Positions 15,018 through 22,948 of a stretch of 64,000 nt of DNA are shown piece by piece (position 1 is the first letter of the stretch; the number at the start of each line of letters is the position of its first letter). The stretch is from positions 94,907-158,906 of the forward strand of contig CAYYDG010000011.1 of the NCBI GenBank assembly GCA_964470555.1. The letters are read 5' to 3'. The stretch comes from RBC074 sp964470555. Its GTDB lineage: Bacteria > Acidobacteriota > Blastocatellia > RBC074. A model generated the notes under the pieces. The model had not been told where the DNA came from. It ran no database searches and saw only the letters and a list, made by a program, of their open reading frames with translations. Both the position numbers and the translations under genes were made by a program.

Positions 15018-16256
15018 ATGAGACACCTGAACGAAGTCGCTTTGGCCGTCGGCAATCTGACCAGTCACAAGCTGCGCACGTTTTTGACGATGTTGGGGAT
15101 GATCTTTGGCGTCGGCGCGGTCATCGCCATGCTTTCCATAGGCGCAGGAGCCGAAAAGGAAAGTTTGCGGATTATTGACACCATGGGGTTGCGCAACGTC
15201 ATCGTCAAAGACCGCGAAATGAAAGACGAAGATTTGAAGAAGATTCGTGAAAATTCCATCGGCCTCAGTTTGCGCGATGTCAAAGCCATCAACGATGTCA
15301 CGCCCGATCTGGAAACCTATTCCGCACGCAAAAGGGTCAAGACGTTTCAGATATTTTCCTTCAAAGGCAAAAGCGATGATTCCAATGTTGTCGGCGTCAC
15401 GCCGAGTTATTTCCGGCTGGCGCGGTACGATCTGGCCGAAGGCAGTTTCATTTCCGAAACCGATCAAAAGGATTTTGAACAGTTCTGCGTCATCGGCTCG
15501 CGTGTGAAGCAGAAATTGTTTGGCACGGCTTCGCCGCTGGGCCAGACGCTGAAAATTGACAAGATGTGGTTCACGGTGGTCGGCGTGCTGGCCGACAACA
15601 ATCTGAGCAAAGACGAATTTGAAGGCGTCAAATTGCAGGATTTCAGCAACGACATTTACATCCCGCTGGCGACGGCGCTGAAAAAATTCGAGTTGAAACG
15701 CTTTGAATCCGAACTGGATGAAATCGTCGTCAGTTTGAAAAACACCGACGCGCTGAAATCCAGCGCTGTATTGATCAGCCAGGTTCTGGCCAACACACAT
15801 GGCCAGGCCGACGATTATTCCATAGTCGTTCCGCGTGAACTGTTGGAACAGAACCAGCGCACACAGCGCATTTTCAACATAGTCATGAGTTGCATCGCCA
15901 GCATCTCGCTGCTGGTCGGCGGCATCGGCATTATGAACATCATGCTGGCCAACATCCTGGAACGAACGCGCGAGATCGGAGTTCGGCGCGCGATTGGCGC
16001 TCGGCGGCGAGACATCTGGCAACAGTTTTTGATCGAAGCCCTGACCATCAGCTTCGTCGGTGGATTGATCGGCGTTGCGTTCGGCTTTGCAGCTTCGCGG
16101 CTGGTGGCGTTGTATGCGGAATGGAACACGGTCGTGACGGGAACTTCGATTGCGATGTCGTTCGGCGTGTCGGCGGCTGTGGGATTGATCTTCGGGCTGT
16201 ATCCGGCGGTCAGAGCTTCGCGGCTTGATCCGGTCGAAGCCTTAAGATACGAATAG
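15018..16256 (+). CDS. MacB-like ABC transporter permease (FtsX domain)
   Basis: A 412-residue permease. It has an N-terminal helix (about residues 20-42), a large periplasmic MacB_PCD domain (about 45-270), and three C-terminal helices of the FtsX domain. The conserved GGIGIMNIMLANILERTREI and IGARRRDI segments and a GLYPAVRASRLDPVEALRYE ending are present. The usual MacB nucleotide-binding domain is absent, and no separate ATPase is encoded nearby, so it must borrow one or have a partner elsewhere. The start at ATG 15018 follows GAGGA. It is probably a mechanotransmission-type exporter subunit served by the adaptors upstream. Confidence 0.92.
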   Translation: MRHLNEVALAVGNLTSHKLRTFLTMLGMIFGVGAVIAMLSIGAGAEKESLRIIDTMGLRNVIVKDREMKDEDLKKIRENSIGLSLRDVKAINDVTPDLETYSARKRVKTFQIFSFKGKSDDSNVVGVTPSYFRLARYDLAEGSFISETDQKDFEQFCVIGSRVKQKLFGTASPLGQTLKIDKMWFTVVGVLADNNLSKDEFEGVKLQDFSNDIYIPLATALKKFELKRFESELDEIVVSLKNTDALKSSAVLISQVLANTHGQADDYSIVVPRELLEQNQRTQRIFNIVMSCIASISLLVGGIGIMNIMLANILERTREIGVRRAIGARRRDIWQQFLIEALTISFVGGLIGVAFGFAASRLVALYAEWNTVVTGTSIAMSFGVSAAVGLIFGLYPAVRASRLDPVEALRYE

Positions 16257-16260
16257 CGGC

Positions 16261-16593
16261 ATGATCCTGCTGAAAATTTCCTACAAACTGCGCGCGCATC
16301 ACGTGGCGCTGTACGATCAAACGTTTGCCGAACAAACTCTGCCTCTGATCCGCGAACACGGATTTCGATTCTGGGGCATCTGGCGCAGCGTGATTGGCGA
16401 CGCTCAGGAATATCTGGAATTATGGGAATTCGATTCGCTGGCGGAATTCGATGCTGCATGGCGACGTTTGATGGCCGATCCGCGGTTGAAAGCCATCTTT
16501 GAAATTACGGGGCCGTTGGTCGAAGACGAAAAGCTGTCGGTGTTTGAACCTTCGCTGCCAGGCGAAACCATGATTTCGATGCCGAAACCGTAA
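16261..16593 (+). CDS. NIPSNAP-family protein
   Basis: A 110-residue single-domain protein with the NIPSNAP/dimeric alpha-beta barrel pattern: an early strand, an acidic helix (FAEQTLPLIREHGFRFWGIW), then YLELWEFDSLAEFDAAWRRL. Function in bacteria is unassigned; members are small, often dimeric and cytosolic. It starts five bases after the permease gene and is probably on the same transcript. Confidence 0.82.
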   Translation: MILLKISYKLRAHHVALYDQTFAEQTLPLIREHGFRFWGIWRSVIGDAQEYLELWEFDSLAEFDAAWRRLMADPRLKAIFEITGPLVEDEKLSVFEPSLPGETMISMPKP

Positions 16594-16612
16594 TTCGACC
16601 GGAGAAGCCACG

Positions 16613-17191
16613 ATGAACAATCGGACTGCCAAAATCCATCGCCGCGAAACAGCGCACAAACTGCTGCAAATCGAAATTGAAAAATTGCCGCCGAAGGAAC
16701 GCGAAATCGTCGAACGGTTCATCAATCGTCGCCATATTGCGCGTGATGTGATCCGCGAATTCGACGAGCAACTGACCTTCGGCGAACGCCTGGCTGACAA
16801 AGTCGCCGAATTCGGCGGCAGTTGGAAATTCATCTTTCTGTTTCTGGCGTTTTTGATTGCCTGGATGCTGTTCAACACCTTCGTGCTTGTCGCCAAAGCT
16901 TACGACCCTTACCCTTACATTCTGTTGAATCTGATTTTGTCCTGCATCGCCGCGCTGCAAGCTCCGGTGATTATGATGAGTCAGAACCGCATGGCCTCCA
17001 AAGACCGCGAACGGGCCGCGCACGATTACGAAGTGAACATAAAAGCCGAACTGGAAATTTTGCAGTTGCAGGAAAAACTGACTCAATTGCGCGAACACGA
17101 TTGGGCCTCGCTGATCGAAATGCAGCAGAAACAAATAGAAATGCTGGAACGGTTGCTGGCCGAGGCTGATGCGCGAGAGAGGTTGACTTGA
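16613..17191 (+). CDS. DUF1003 membrane protein
   Basis: 192 residues with two central membrane helices (about 67-90 and 102-120) and the DUF1003 hallmarks: ADKVAEFGGSWKFIFLF, then IMMSQNRMASKDRERAAHDY, followed by a long coiled coil (about 140-190). The start ATG 16613 lies behind GGAGAAG. The function of DUF1003 proteins is not established. The stop overlaps a TTG start candidate of the next gene (TTGA at 17188-17191), which suggests cotranscription with the cation transporter. Confidence 0.88.
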   Translation: MNNRTAKIHRRETAHKLLQIEIEKLPPKEREIVERFINRRHIARDVIREFDEQLTFGERLADKVAEFGGSWKFIFLFLAFLIAWMLFNTFVLVAKAYDPYPYILLNLILSCIAALQAPVIMMSQNRMASKDRERAAHDYEVNIKAELEILQLQEKLTQLREHDWASLIEMQQKQIEMLERLLAEADARERLT

Positions 17192-18117
17192 TAATCCATA
17201 CCGCCGGCCAATCGCAGACGATGAAAAAAGAAAAGCCATTCCCGACAAGTAACGAGTATCAACGTGGTGTTCAGCGAGTTTTGATAATTACTCTGGCGCT
17301 GAATCTGGCCGTCGTCATCGGCAAGTTGTTCGCCGGAATTTTGGCTGGCAGTTTGAGCGTCATCAGCGATGCAATTCATTCGTCGGTGGATTCGCTGAAC
17401 AACGTTGTCGGTCTGGTGGTGATGCGATACGCCACTGCCGAACCGGACGATGAACATCCTTATGGCCACGCCAAATTTGAAACGCTGGCGGCGTTTGCCA
17501 TTGCCGGATTTTTGTTCGTCACCTGTTACCAGATCGGCTTGAGCGCTTTCAAAAAACTCTTCAGCGACGAAGCCGTTGCCATCGAAATCACTCCGCTGAC
17601 AATCTCCGTCATGATCGTGACGATTGCGGTCAATGTGTTCGTCGCCGTATACGAACAACGCGAAGGCCGCCGGTTGCAAAGCGAATTTCTGATCGCCGAT
17701 GCCATTCACACGCGCAGTGACATTCTGGTCAGTTGCTCTGTGCTGGCGGGATTGTTTTTGATTCGACAGGGATACGTCTGGCTCGACCCGGTGGTGTCAT
17801 TGGCCGTGGCGGCATTCATTGCCTGGAACGGTTATCAAATTTTCAAAGCCACGGTGCCGGTGTTGGTTGATGCTGCGCCCGTGCCCGCCGTCCGCATCAC
17901 CGAAATTGCCGAGCAAGTGCCAGGAGTTCATTCGGTGCATGACGTGCGGTCGCGCTCACACGGCGGCGAAATTTTCATCGAAATGCACCTGCACGTCGCC
18001 GCAGAAATCGAAGCCGATCACCTTGCGTCGCACGCCATCACCGAAACCGTCGAACAACGGCTGGCTGACGAATTCGGCAAAGTCACCGCCACAATTCACG
18101 TCGAACCCTTGCCGTAA
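17188..18117 (+). CDS. Cation diffusion facilitator family transporter
   Basis: A divalent-metal/proton antiporter of about 309 residues. Metal-site signatures are ISDAIHSSVDSLNN in helix 2 and IADAIHTRSDILVS in helix 5, with six predicted helices and a cytosolic C-terminal domain (VPGVHSVHDVRSRSHGG). Two starts are possible: TTG 17188, preceded by GAGAGG and overlapping the previous stop, or ATG 17221, which lacks a Shine-Dalgarno. I use the first. Substrate (Zn, Fe or Mn) cannot be told from the sequence alone. Confidence 0.92.
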   Translation: MIIHTAGQSQTMKKEKPFPTSNEYQRGVQRVLIITLALNLAVVIGKLFAGILAGSLSVISDAIHSSVDSLNNVVGLVVMRYATAEPDDEHPYGHAKFETLAAFAIAGFLFVTCYQIGLSAFKKLFSDEAVAIEITPLTISVMIVTIAVNVFVAVYEQREGRRLQSEFLIADAIHTRSDILVSCSVLAGLFLIRQGYVWLDPVVSLAVAAFIAWNGYQIFKATVPVLVDAAPVPAVRITEIAEQVPGVHSVHDVRSRSHGGEIFIEMHLHVAAEIEADHLASHAITETVEQRLADEFGKVTATIHVEPLP

Positions 18118-18201
18118 CAAACCGGTTGGGAGTTTAATTCGTCTCGGCGAAATCATCGCCACGTCACCACAACATCCACTTCCAAACTTGCCGGAGGAAT
18201 T

Positions 18202-19146
18202 ATGAGCGATTCGACCAAACCCCGCATTAGCCGTCGCAGCTTTATTCGCCAATCTGCCGAAGTCATCACCGTCACCGCCATCGGTTCCGAATTGCTGACC
18301 GCCGAAGCTGCGCCAGCCGTTCGCACCGTTGCCGATTGGGTGCCGCTGGGCAAACTGAACAAACAGAACATCAAAATTCCTCGACTGGGAATGGGAACCG
18401 GAACCGTCAACGGCAAAACCCAGCGCGATCTGGGCCAGGAAGGATTCAACGCACTGGTCAAACATGCCTACGAACGAGGCGTCCGATACATTGACACCGC
18501 CGACAATTACAAAACCCACGAGATGGTGCGCGAAGCCATCAAGGCCAACAAACTTCCGCGCGAAAACGTCTTCATTCAAACCAAATTGCCGCTGCGCCCG
18601 GAAACCACTGCCGATCCGTTGAAAACCATTGACCGTTATCGCAAAGAACTCGGCGTTGACACCATTGACAGCTTGCTGATCCATTGCGCCACCAAAGGCA
18701 ATTGGGTCGCCGATCACAAAGCCCTGATGGATGCATTTGACGAAGCGCAGGCGAAAGGCTGGATCAAAACCAAAGGCTGTTCCTGCCACGGGCTGACCGC
18801 GCTGCGCGAAGCCACCCAAAGCGATTGGATGGAAGTCCAGCTTGCCCGCATCAATCCGCAAGGCCGTTTGGTGGACGGCGACCATCCCACCAATCCGCAT
18901 CATCCCGAAGGCAAAGTCGCCGAAGCCATCAAAGAAATCAAAGCCATGCACGACAAAGGCCGCGGCATCATCGGCATGAAAATGATCGGCGAAGGCTCTT
19001 TCGTAAATCCCGAAGACCGCGAAAAAGCGATTCGTTACGCAATGACCTGCGGCTTTGTGGATGCGGTGGTGATTGGCTTCAAAAACACGACTGAGATTGA
19101 CGAAGCAGTTGAGCGAATCAATCGGGCGCTGAGCCAAAAGAGTTGA
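18202..19146 (+). CDS. Tat-exported aldo/keto reductase
   Basis: 314 residues. The N-terminus SRRSFIRQSAEVITVTAIGS is a twin-arginine-type signal. The reductase domain follows with its catalytic tetrad in order: Asp and Tyr in IDTADNY, Lys in IQTKLPL, His in LLIHCATKG. A cysteine pair (KGCSCHG) sits mid-protein. ATG 18202 follows GGAGG. Exported Tat-dependent aldo/keto reductases of this type are common in acidobacteria and planctomycetes; the substrate is unknown. It ends convergent with the restriction-modification genes. Confidence 0.93.
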   Translation: MSDSTKPRISRRSFIRQSAEVITVTAIGSELLTAEAAPAVRTVADWVPLGKLNKQNIKIPRLGMGTGTVNGKTQRDLGQEGFNALVKHAYERGVRYIDTADNYKTHEMVREAIKANKLPRENVFIQTKLPLRPETTADPLKTIDRYRKELGVDTIDSLLIHCATKGNWVADHKALMDAFDEAQAKGWIKTKGCSCHGLTALREATQSDWMEVQLARINPQGRLVDGDHPTNPHHPEGKVAEAIKEIKAMHDKGRGIIGMKMIGEGSFVNPEDREKAIRYAMTCGFVDAVVIGFKNTTEIDEAVERINRALSQKS

Positions 19147-19267
19147 TTGTTGCGGCAGAGCAGGCGCTTTGCACTGAATTACTCGCGGGACTGAGACCTC
19201 AGGGAATGAAAGTTTCACTGCTTTCGGCGATGATTTCGCCGTTCCAGATTGCTTTCATTGTTCACAC

Positions 19268-19773
19268 TCAATTGTCTATGCCGAGAATCAGAACTGGAAT
19301 ATCAATGTCTGATACTCCACGATGTTCTAAATCCCAAATGAACTGCTCGAAGTAAGAAACGCCTGTGGACATTTCTTCGGCAAAAGCTTTGACCGGCACG
19401 ATTTCGATTCCAAAATCAATGTGGCCAAGGTTGTGGAAGATCGTCATTTTGGCGCAAACGTTGTAAACCATAAACGCGTACTTGCCGAACTGCACTTCTA
19501 CACCGAGCTTTTCTTTGACGAAGTCCATTTCTCGAAACGCGCCGCGACTCAGCAATCTGGTTTCGTAATCGGATGAATAATGCTCTTCTTATTGATCGAG
19601 CGCGGGCTAAAAAGCTGGCGGCCCGGCATGGTCTTTTCTTTGCTGATCTTGCTTTTGTGCTGAGGAGCGTCAACCAGCTTGATGACCGAATAGACTTCAT
19701 CAAGCAATTTTGGATAACGCTTGGCAATTACTTTCTCACCGTTTTTGAATGAATACGAACCCGCAATTTTCAA
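19268..19773 (-). pseudogene. BglII-like type II restriction endonuclease, frameshifted
   Basis: The reading starts at TTG 19773 behind a near-perfect AAGGAGG, right after the methyltransferase stop, as LKIAGSYSFKNGEKVIAKRY. It stops at 19549-19551 after HPITKPDC. The rest continues in another frame as SRGAFREMDFVKEKLGVEVQ, then FGKYAFMVYN, IFHNLGHIDFGIEIVPVK and SYFEQFIWDLEHRG. One missing base near 19552-19557 (after ACGAAACC on the coding strand) would rejoin both parts into about 168 residues. The FREMDF and EVQFGKY segments resemble the BglII-type endonuclease family as I remember it. Either a real disabling mutation or an assembly error. Confidence 0.75.
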
Positions 19774-19774
19774 C

Positions 19775-20737
19775 TCAGTCCTCCTTGCTAAGCCAATCCA
19801 ATGGAATCTGGCTGACTTTCTCGCGTCCAGTCGGTTGATAAACGGGTTTGCCCAGCGGACGATAACCCAGCTTGCCTGTATACAAATCTTCGACACGTTG
19901 CCGAGCAAGTTCTACATACTCATCTTCTTTTTCGCAGCCGAGAGCTTTCCGGTTATGACGCAGTGCTGCCAACAACGCAGAGCCTACGCCGGAAAACGGA
20001 TCGAGCACCCAATCGTTTTCGTTGGTCAACGCCAGAACACAGCGTTCAACCAACTCAATCGGGAACTGGCATGGGTGAATGGTCTTTTCCGGGTGATTGG
20101 CTTTGACGTTGGGGATTTCCCACAGGCCGGATTCCCAATCGCGCTCGACAATCTTCCAAAAATCAGACGGGTTTTTGCCGAGCGGATTGCCGGAAGGCTG
20201 ACCGTGCTTTTCGCCTTTGAAGTGTGTCTTGCCGGGGTACTTTGAAGGCACGCGCACAGGATCGAGATTGAAGGTGTAGCTATCGCCTTTTGTGAACCAC
20301 AGCAAAGTTTCGTAACGCCCGGAAAGTCGCTTGGTCGCGTGCAAGCCGTGCTCGAAATGCCAGATGATTCGATTGCGCAGTTTCAATCCGCGCGATTTGA
20401 AAAACGGGTAGAAGAAAATATCCAGCGGAAAAACTTCGCCATCTTCGACAAAGTTGCCGACTTGCCAGCACAACGAACCTTGCGGCGAAAGCACGCGCAC
20501 TAACTCATCCACAATCGGGGCCAACGAATCAAGATAAGCTTCAAGCTCGGTCGCTTTTTCATAAGCCTTGCCCAGATTGTATGGAGGCGAAGTGATAATC
20601 AGCTTCGCCAGCCCATCTGGCAAAGCTCGCAATGTGTTCAGGCAATCACCCGGAGCGATTACGACTTCAGAATCTGGGTCGTATGCGCTGGCGATCTTCG
20701 GCGCCCACAAAGCTTTTGTTCCGGTTGCCCCTGCCAT
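19775..20737 (-). CDS. Type II DNA methyltransferase (SPPY type, probably N4-cytosine)
   Basis: A 320-residue modification enzyme. Motif IV is TSPPYNLGK near residue 50 and the SAM-binding motif DPFSGVGS is near 265, the beta-class order. SPPY in place of DPPY favours N4-cytosine methylation, as in M.BglII. A target-recognition stretch (about 130-235) lies between. ATG 20737 follows GGGGGAAG; the gene begins eight bases after the upstream enolase-superfamily gene and ends two bases before the endonuclease TTG. It protects host DNA at the site recognised by the partner enzyme. Confidence 0.93.
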   Translation of the reverse strand: MAGATGTKALWAPKIASAYDPDSEVVIAPGDCLNTLRALPDGLAKLIITSPPYNLGKAYEKATELEAYLDSLAPIVDELVRVLSPQGSLCWQVGNFVEDGEVFPLDIFFYPFFKSRGLKLRNRIIWHFEHGLHATKRLSGRYETLLWFTKGDSYTFNLDPVRVPSKYPGKTHFKGEKHGQPSGNPLGKNPSDFWKIVERDWESGLWEIPNVKANHPEKTIHPCQFPIELVERCVLALTNENDWVLDPFSGVGSALLAALRHNRKALGCEKEDEYVELARQRVEDLYTGKLGYRPLGKPVYQPTGREKVSQIPLDWLSKED

Positions 20738-20745
20738 ACTTCCCC

Positions 20746-21852
20746 CTATTTGATGACTTCAGTCCTCACCGTCAACGCATCAATTCGCTTTTCATTCACC
20801 TCATAGCCGAGTCCGACACCTGTTGGTCTGGGAATCGTGCCTTGCGGCGAAACTTCGACCGGCGGAGTGATGATGTCTTCCGTCCAGTAACGCTTTGATG
20901 CCGACACGTCGCCCGGCAGTGTGAAGCCCGGCAGCGTGGACATGTGAATGTTGTGGGCGCGGCCAATGCCAGATTCCAGCATGCCTCCGCACCAGACTGG
21001 GATGTTGCGTTCGTGGCAGTAAGCCTGAATCTTGCGGGCTTCGGTGTGGCCGCTGACGCGACCGAGTTTGACGTTGATGATGCGGCATGCGCCAAGCTGC
21101 AACGCCTTGCGCGCGTCGTCCACGCTCAGGATGGATTCGTCCAGGCAGATGTCGGTTTTCAACTGCGGTTGCAACGTCGCGTGGTCAATGATGTCGTCGT
21201 AACTGAGCGGCTGTTCGATCATCAGCAGATTGAATTCATCCAGTTGTTTCAGCAGATCGGTGTCGGCCAACGTGTAAGCCGAGTTGGCGTCCACGCTCAT
21301 GACTATGTTCGGGTATTCTTTTCGCAAAGCGCGAATCATTCCCACGTCGCGTCCGGGTTTGATTTTGATCTTGATGCGTTGGTATCCAGCGGCGACTTCT
21401 TTGGCGATTTTGGCCAGCATCGCTGCGTCGTTGTCTTCCAAACCGAGCGACACGCCACAGTTGATGGTTTCCTGCGTTCCGCCCAGCAATTGCCACAACG
21501 GCACGCCTTGCTGCCGAGCCGCCAAATCCCAGATGGCGCATTCGACGGCCGCGCGTCCCATCTTGTTGCCGCGAATCTGGCGCGTCAGGTTGGGCACGTC
21601 TTCGGGCGAGGCGATTTCTTTGCCCAAGACCATCGGCCCGGCGAAATCGCGGATCAACGTCCAGCAAATTTCCGTGCTTTCGTGGTTGTAAAACGGTTTT
21701 TCGCCGACGGTGCATTCGCCCCATCCGTGCAGACCTTCGCTGAAGACTTTCAACAGGATGATATTGCGTTCGTAAGTGCGGCCAAAACTGGTTTCAAACG
21801 GAGCGACCAGCGGCAGACGGATTTCTCTCAGTTCGATGCGTTCAATTTTCAT
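20746..21852 (-). CDS. Enolase-superfamily enzyme: o-succinylbenzoate synthase / N-succinylamino-acid racemase type
   Basis: 368 residues of the muconate-cycloisomerase branch. The KxK catalytic motif is KIKIK at 161-165, followed by metal ligands in SVDANSAY, MIEQPL and CLDESI and the second catalytic lysine in INVKLG. The overall sequence fits the MenC/NSAR group. Because the upstream neighbour is the GNAT family that accompanies NSAR in D- to L-amino-acid conversion operons (described in Geobacillus), an N-succinylamino-acid racemase role is more likely than menaquinone synthesis; no other men genes are present. The two roles can coexist in one enzyme. Confidence 0.88.
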   Translation of the reverse strand: MKIERIELREIRLPLVAPFETSFGRTYERNIILLKVFSEGLHGWGECTVGEKPFYNHESTEICWTLIRDFAGPMVLGKEIASPEDVPNLTRQIRGNKMGRAAVECAIWDLAARQQGVPLWQLLGGTQETINCGVSLGLEDNDAAMLAKIAKEVAAGYQRIKIKIKPGRDVGMIRALRKEYPNIVMSVDANSAYTLADTDLLKQLDEFNLLMIEQPLSYDDIIDHATLQPQLKTDICLDESILSVDDARKALQLGACRIINVKLGRVSGHTEARKIQAYCHERNIPVWCGGMLESGIGRAHNIHMSTLPGFTLPGDVSASKRYWTEDIITPPVEVSPQGTIPRPTGVGLGYEVNEKRIDALTVRTEVIK

Positions 21853-21863
21853 AACTCAAACCT

Positions 21864-21929
21864 GCCGCAGATCAACGCAGACTTACGCAGATGCAGATTG
21901 GATCGGCGTTTATCCGCGTTATCTGCGGC
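21864..21929. repeat. CGCAGAT-word hairpin
   Basis: The left arm repeats CGCAGAT/ACGCAGA three times (GCCGCAGATCAACGCAGACT, then TACGCAGATG). The right arm carries the complement (GCGTTTATCCGCGTTATCTG, then CGGC). It fills the gap between the GNAT stop codon, which it touches, and the start of the enolase-superfamily gene. A different word but the same architecture as the other hairpins. Confidence 0.8.
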
Positions 21930-22700
21930 TTAACGTTCCTCTTCGTGATGGTCTTTGAAAAACAGGTAGCGGCTGTTGCCGTTCGGATTGGCTTCAAACC
22001 CGGCGCAATACAACCCTTCGCTCAGGAATTTCTGGAAATCGGCGCGAAGCTGCAATTGCCAGCTTCGGGCTTTGTCCAAATCCTGTTTTTTCAGTGCATC
22101 AATGTCGCGCGGAATTTCGACAAAGGCTTCGGGCTGACCGGCGCTGCGTTTTCCAGCCAACGCATCGGCAACACGCTTGGAACCAACCCACCATTCGGCG
22201 AACAATCGGTCGGTGTCCAGCCCGGCGTGCAGCGTGCTGGTGCTAACGTTGCCGTAATAATTCACTTTGTATTGGCGAATGACGCAGCCGAGTTTGTTGA
22301 TGTTCAGATGCGCGTTGCGCGATTGCAGCGGATCGAACGTCCACGTAATCATCGGAATGCCGACGCGCAGCGCGAATTCGCGTTGCGCCAGTTTCAACCG
22401 TACGCCTAGCCCGGCGTTTTGCATACCCGGTTCGACGGCCAGCATTTGCGAGTAAAAGTAAGGCTTGCCGGTTTCATCTATCGCCGGAAGCATCAGGCAA
22501 AAACCGACCAGTTGATTGTCACGGTCAAACGCGCCGAAACTGGCTCCGCCGCTGTGGCGTGTGACGACAAAGGTGCGCAGCGGCGTGATGTCCAGATCGG
22601 AAAACTGCCAGACTTTGCGTTGCAGATTCAGACAGCCGGTAAAGTCTTCAACGGTTGTGCATTCGCGGATGGTGTATTCGGAATTCGAGATGTCAGTCAT
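21930..22700 (-). CDS. GNAT acyltransferase (COG3375-like), NSAR partner
   Basis: About 256 residues starting at ATG 22700 (MTDISNSEYTIRECTTVEDF); an in-frame extension to 22811 is possible but looks like leader sequence. The GNAT acyl-CoA loop is MLAVEPGMQNAGLGVRLK, followed by TWTFDPLQSRNAHLNINKLG, which is characteristic of the COG3375 group. In Geobacillus such a protein transfers succinyl groups to D-amino acids before NSAR racemises them. Here it directly precedes an NSAR-type gene, separated only by a hairpin. A succinyl-amino-acid hydrolase, the third step, is not in the window. Confidence 0.87.
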   Translation of the reverse strand: MTDISNSEYTIRECTTVEDFTGCLNLQRKVWQFSDLDITPLRTFVVTRHSGGASFGAFDRDNQLVGFCLMLPAIDETGKPYFYSQMLAVEPGMQNAGLGVRLKLAQREFALRVGIPMITWTFDPLQSRNAHLNINKLGCVIRQYKVNYYGNVSTSTLHAGLDTDRLFAEWWVGSKRVADALAGKRSAGQPEAFVEIPRDIDALKKQDLDKARSWQLQLRADFQKFLSEGLYCAGFEANPNGNSRYLFFKDHHEEER

Positions 22701-22948
22701 AACTTCAGATTTCAAATCGCTCGTGACAGCGTTCGGAGATGGTATCGAATCGCTTTGCAATAACGATGGCGGAATATAGCAATCGGTTTTGAAAAGCGTC
22801 AAATTCGTCATTGCCGCGCATTTTCAGCCGCTCTGCGTTGGGATTTTTAGCGATGCTCAGCCAACCCGCTTTCTGCCTGCTGAATCAGTACCATCGTCAA
22901 TTCAACAGTCCCACAATCTTCAATAGCCTTCCCGACGAGGATTTTTCA

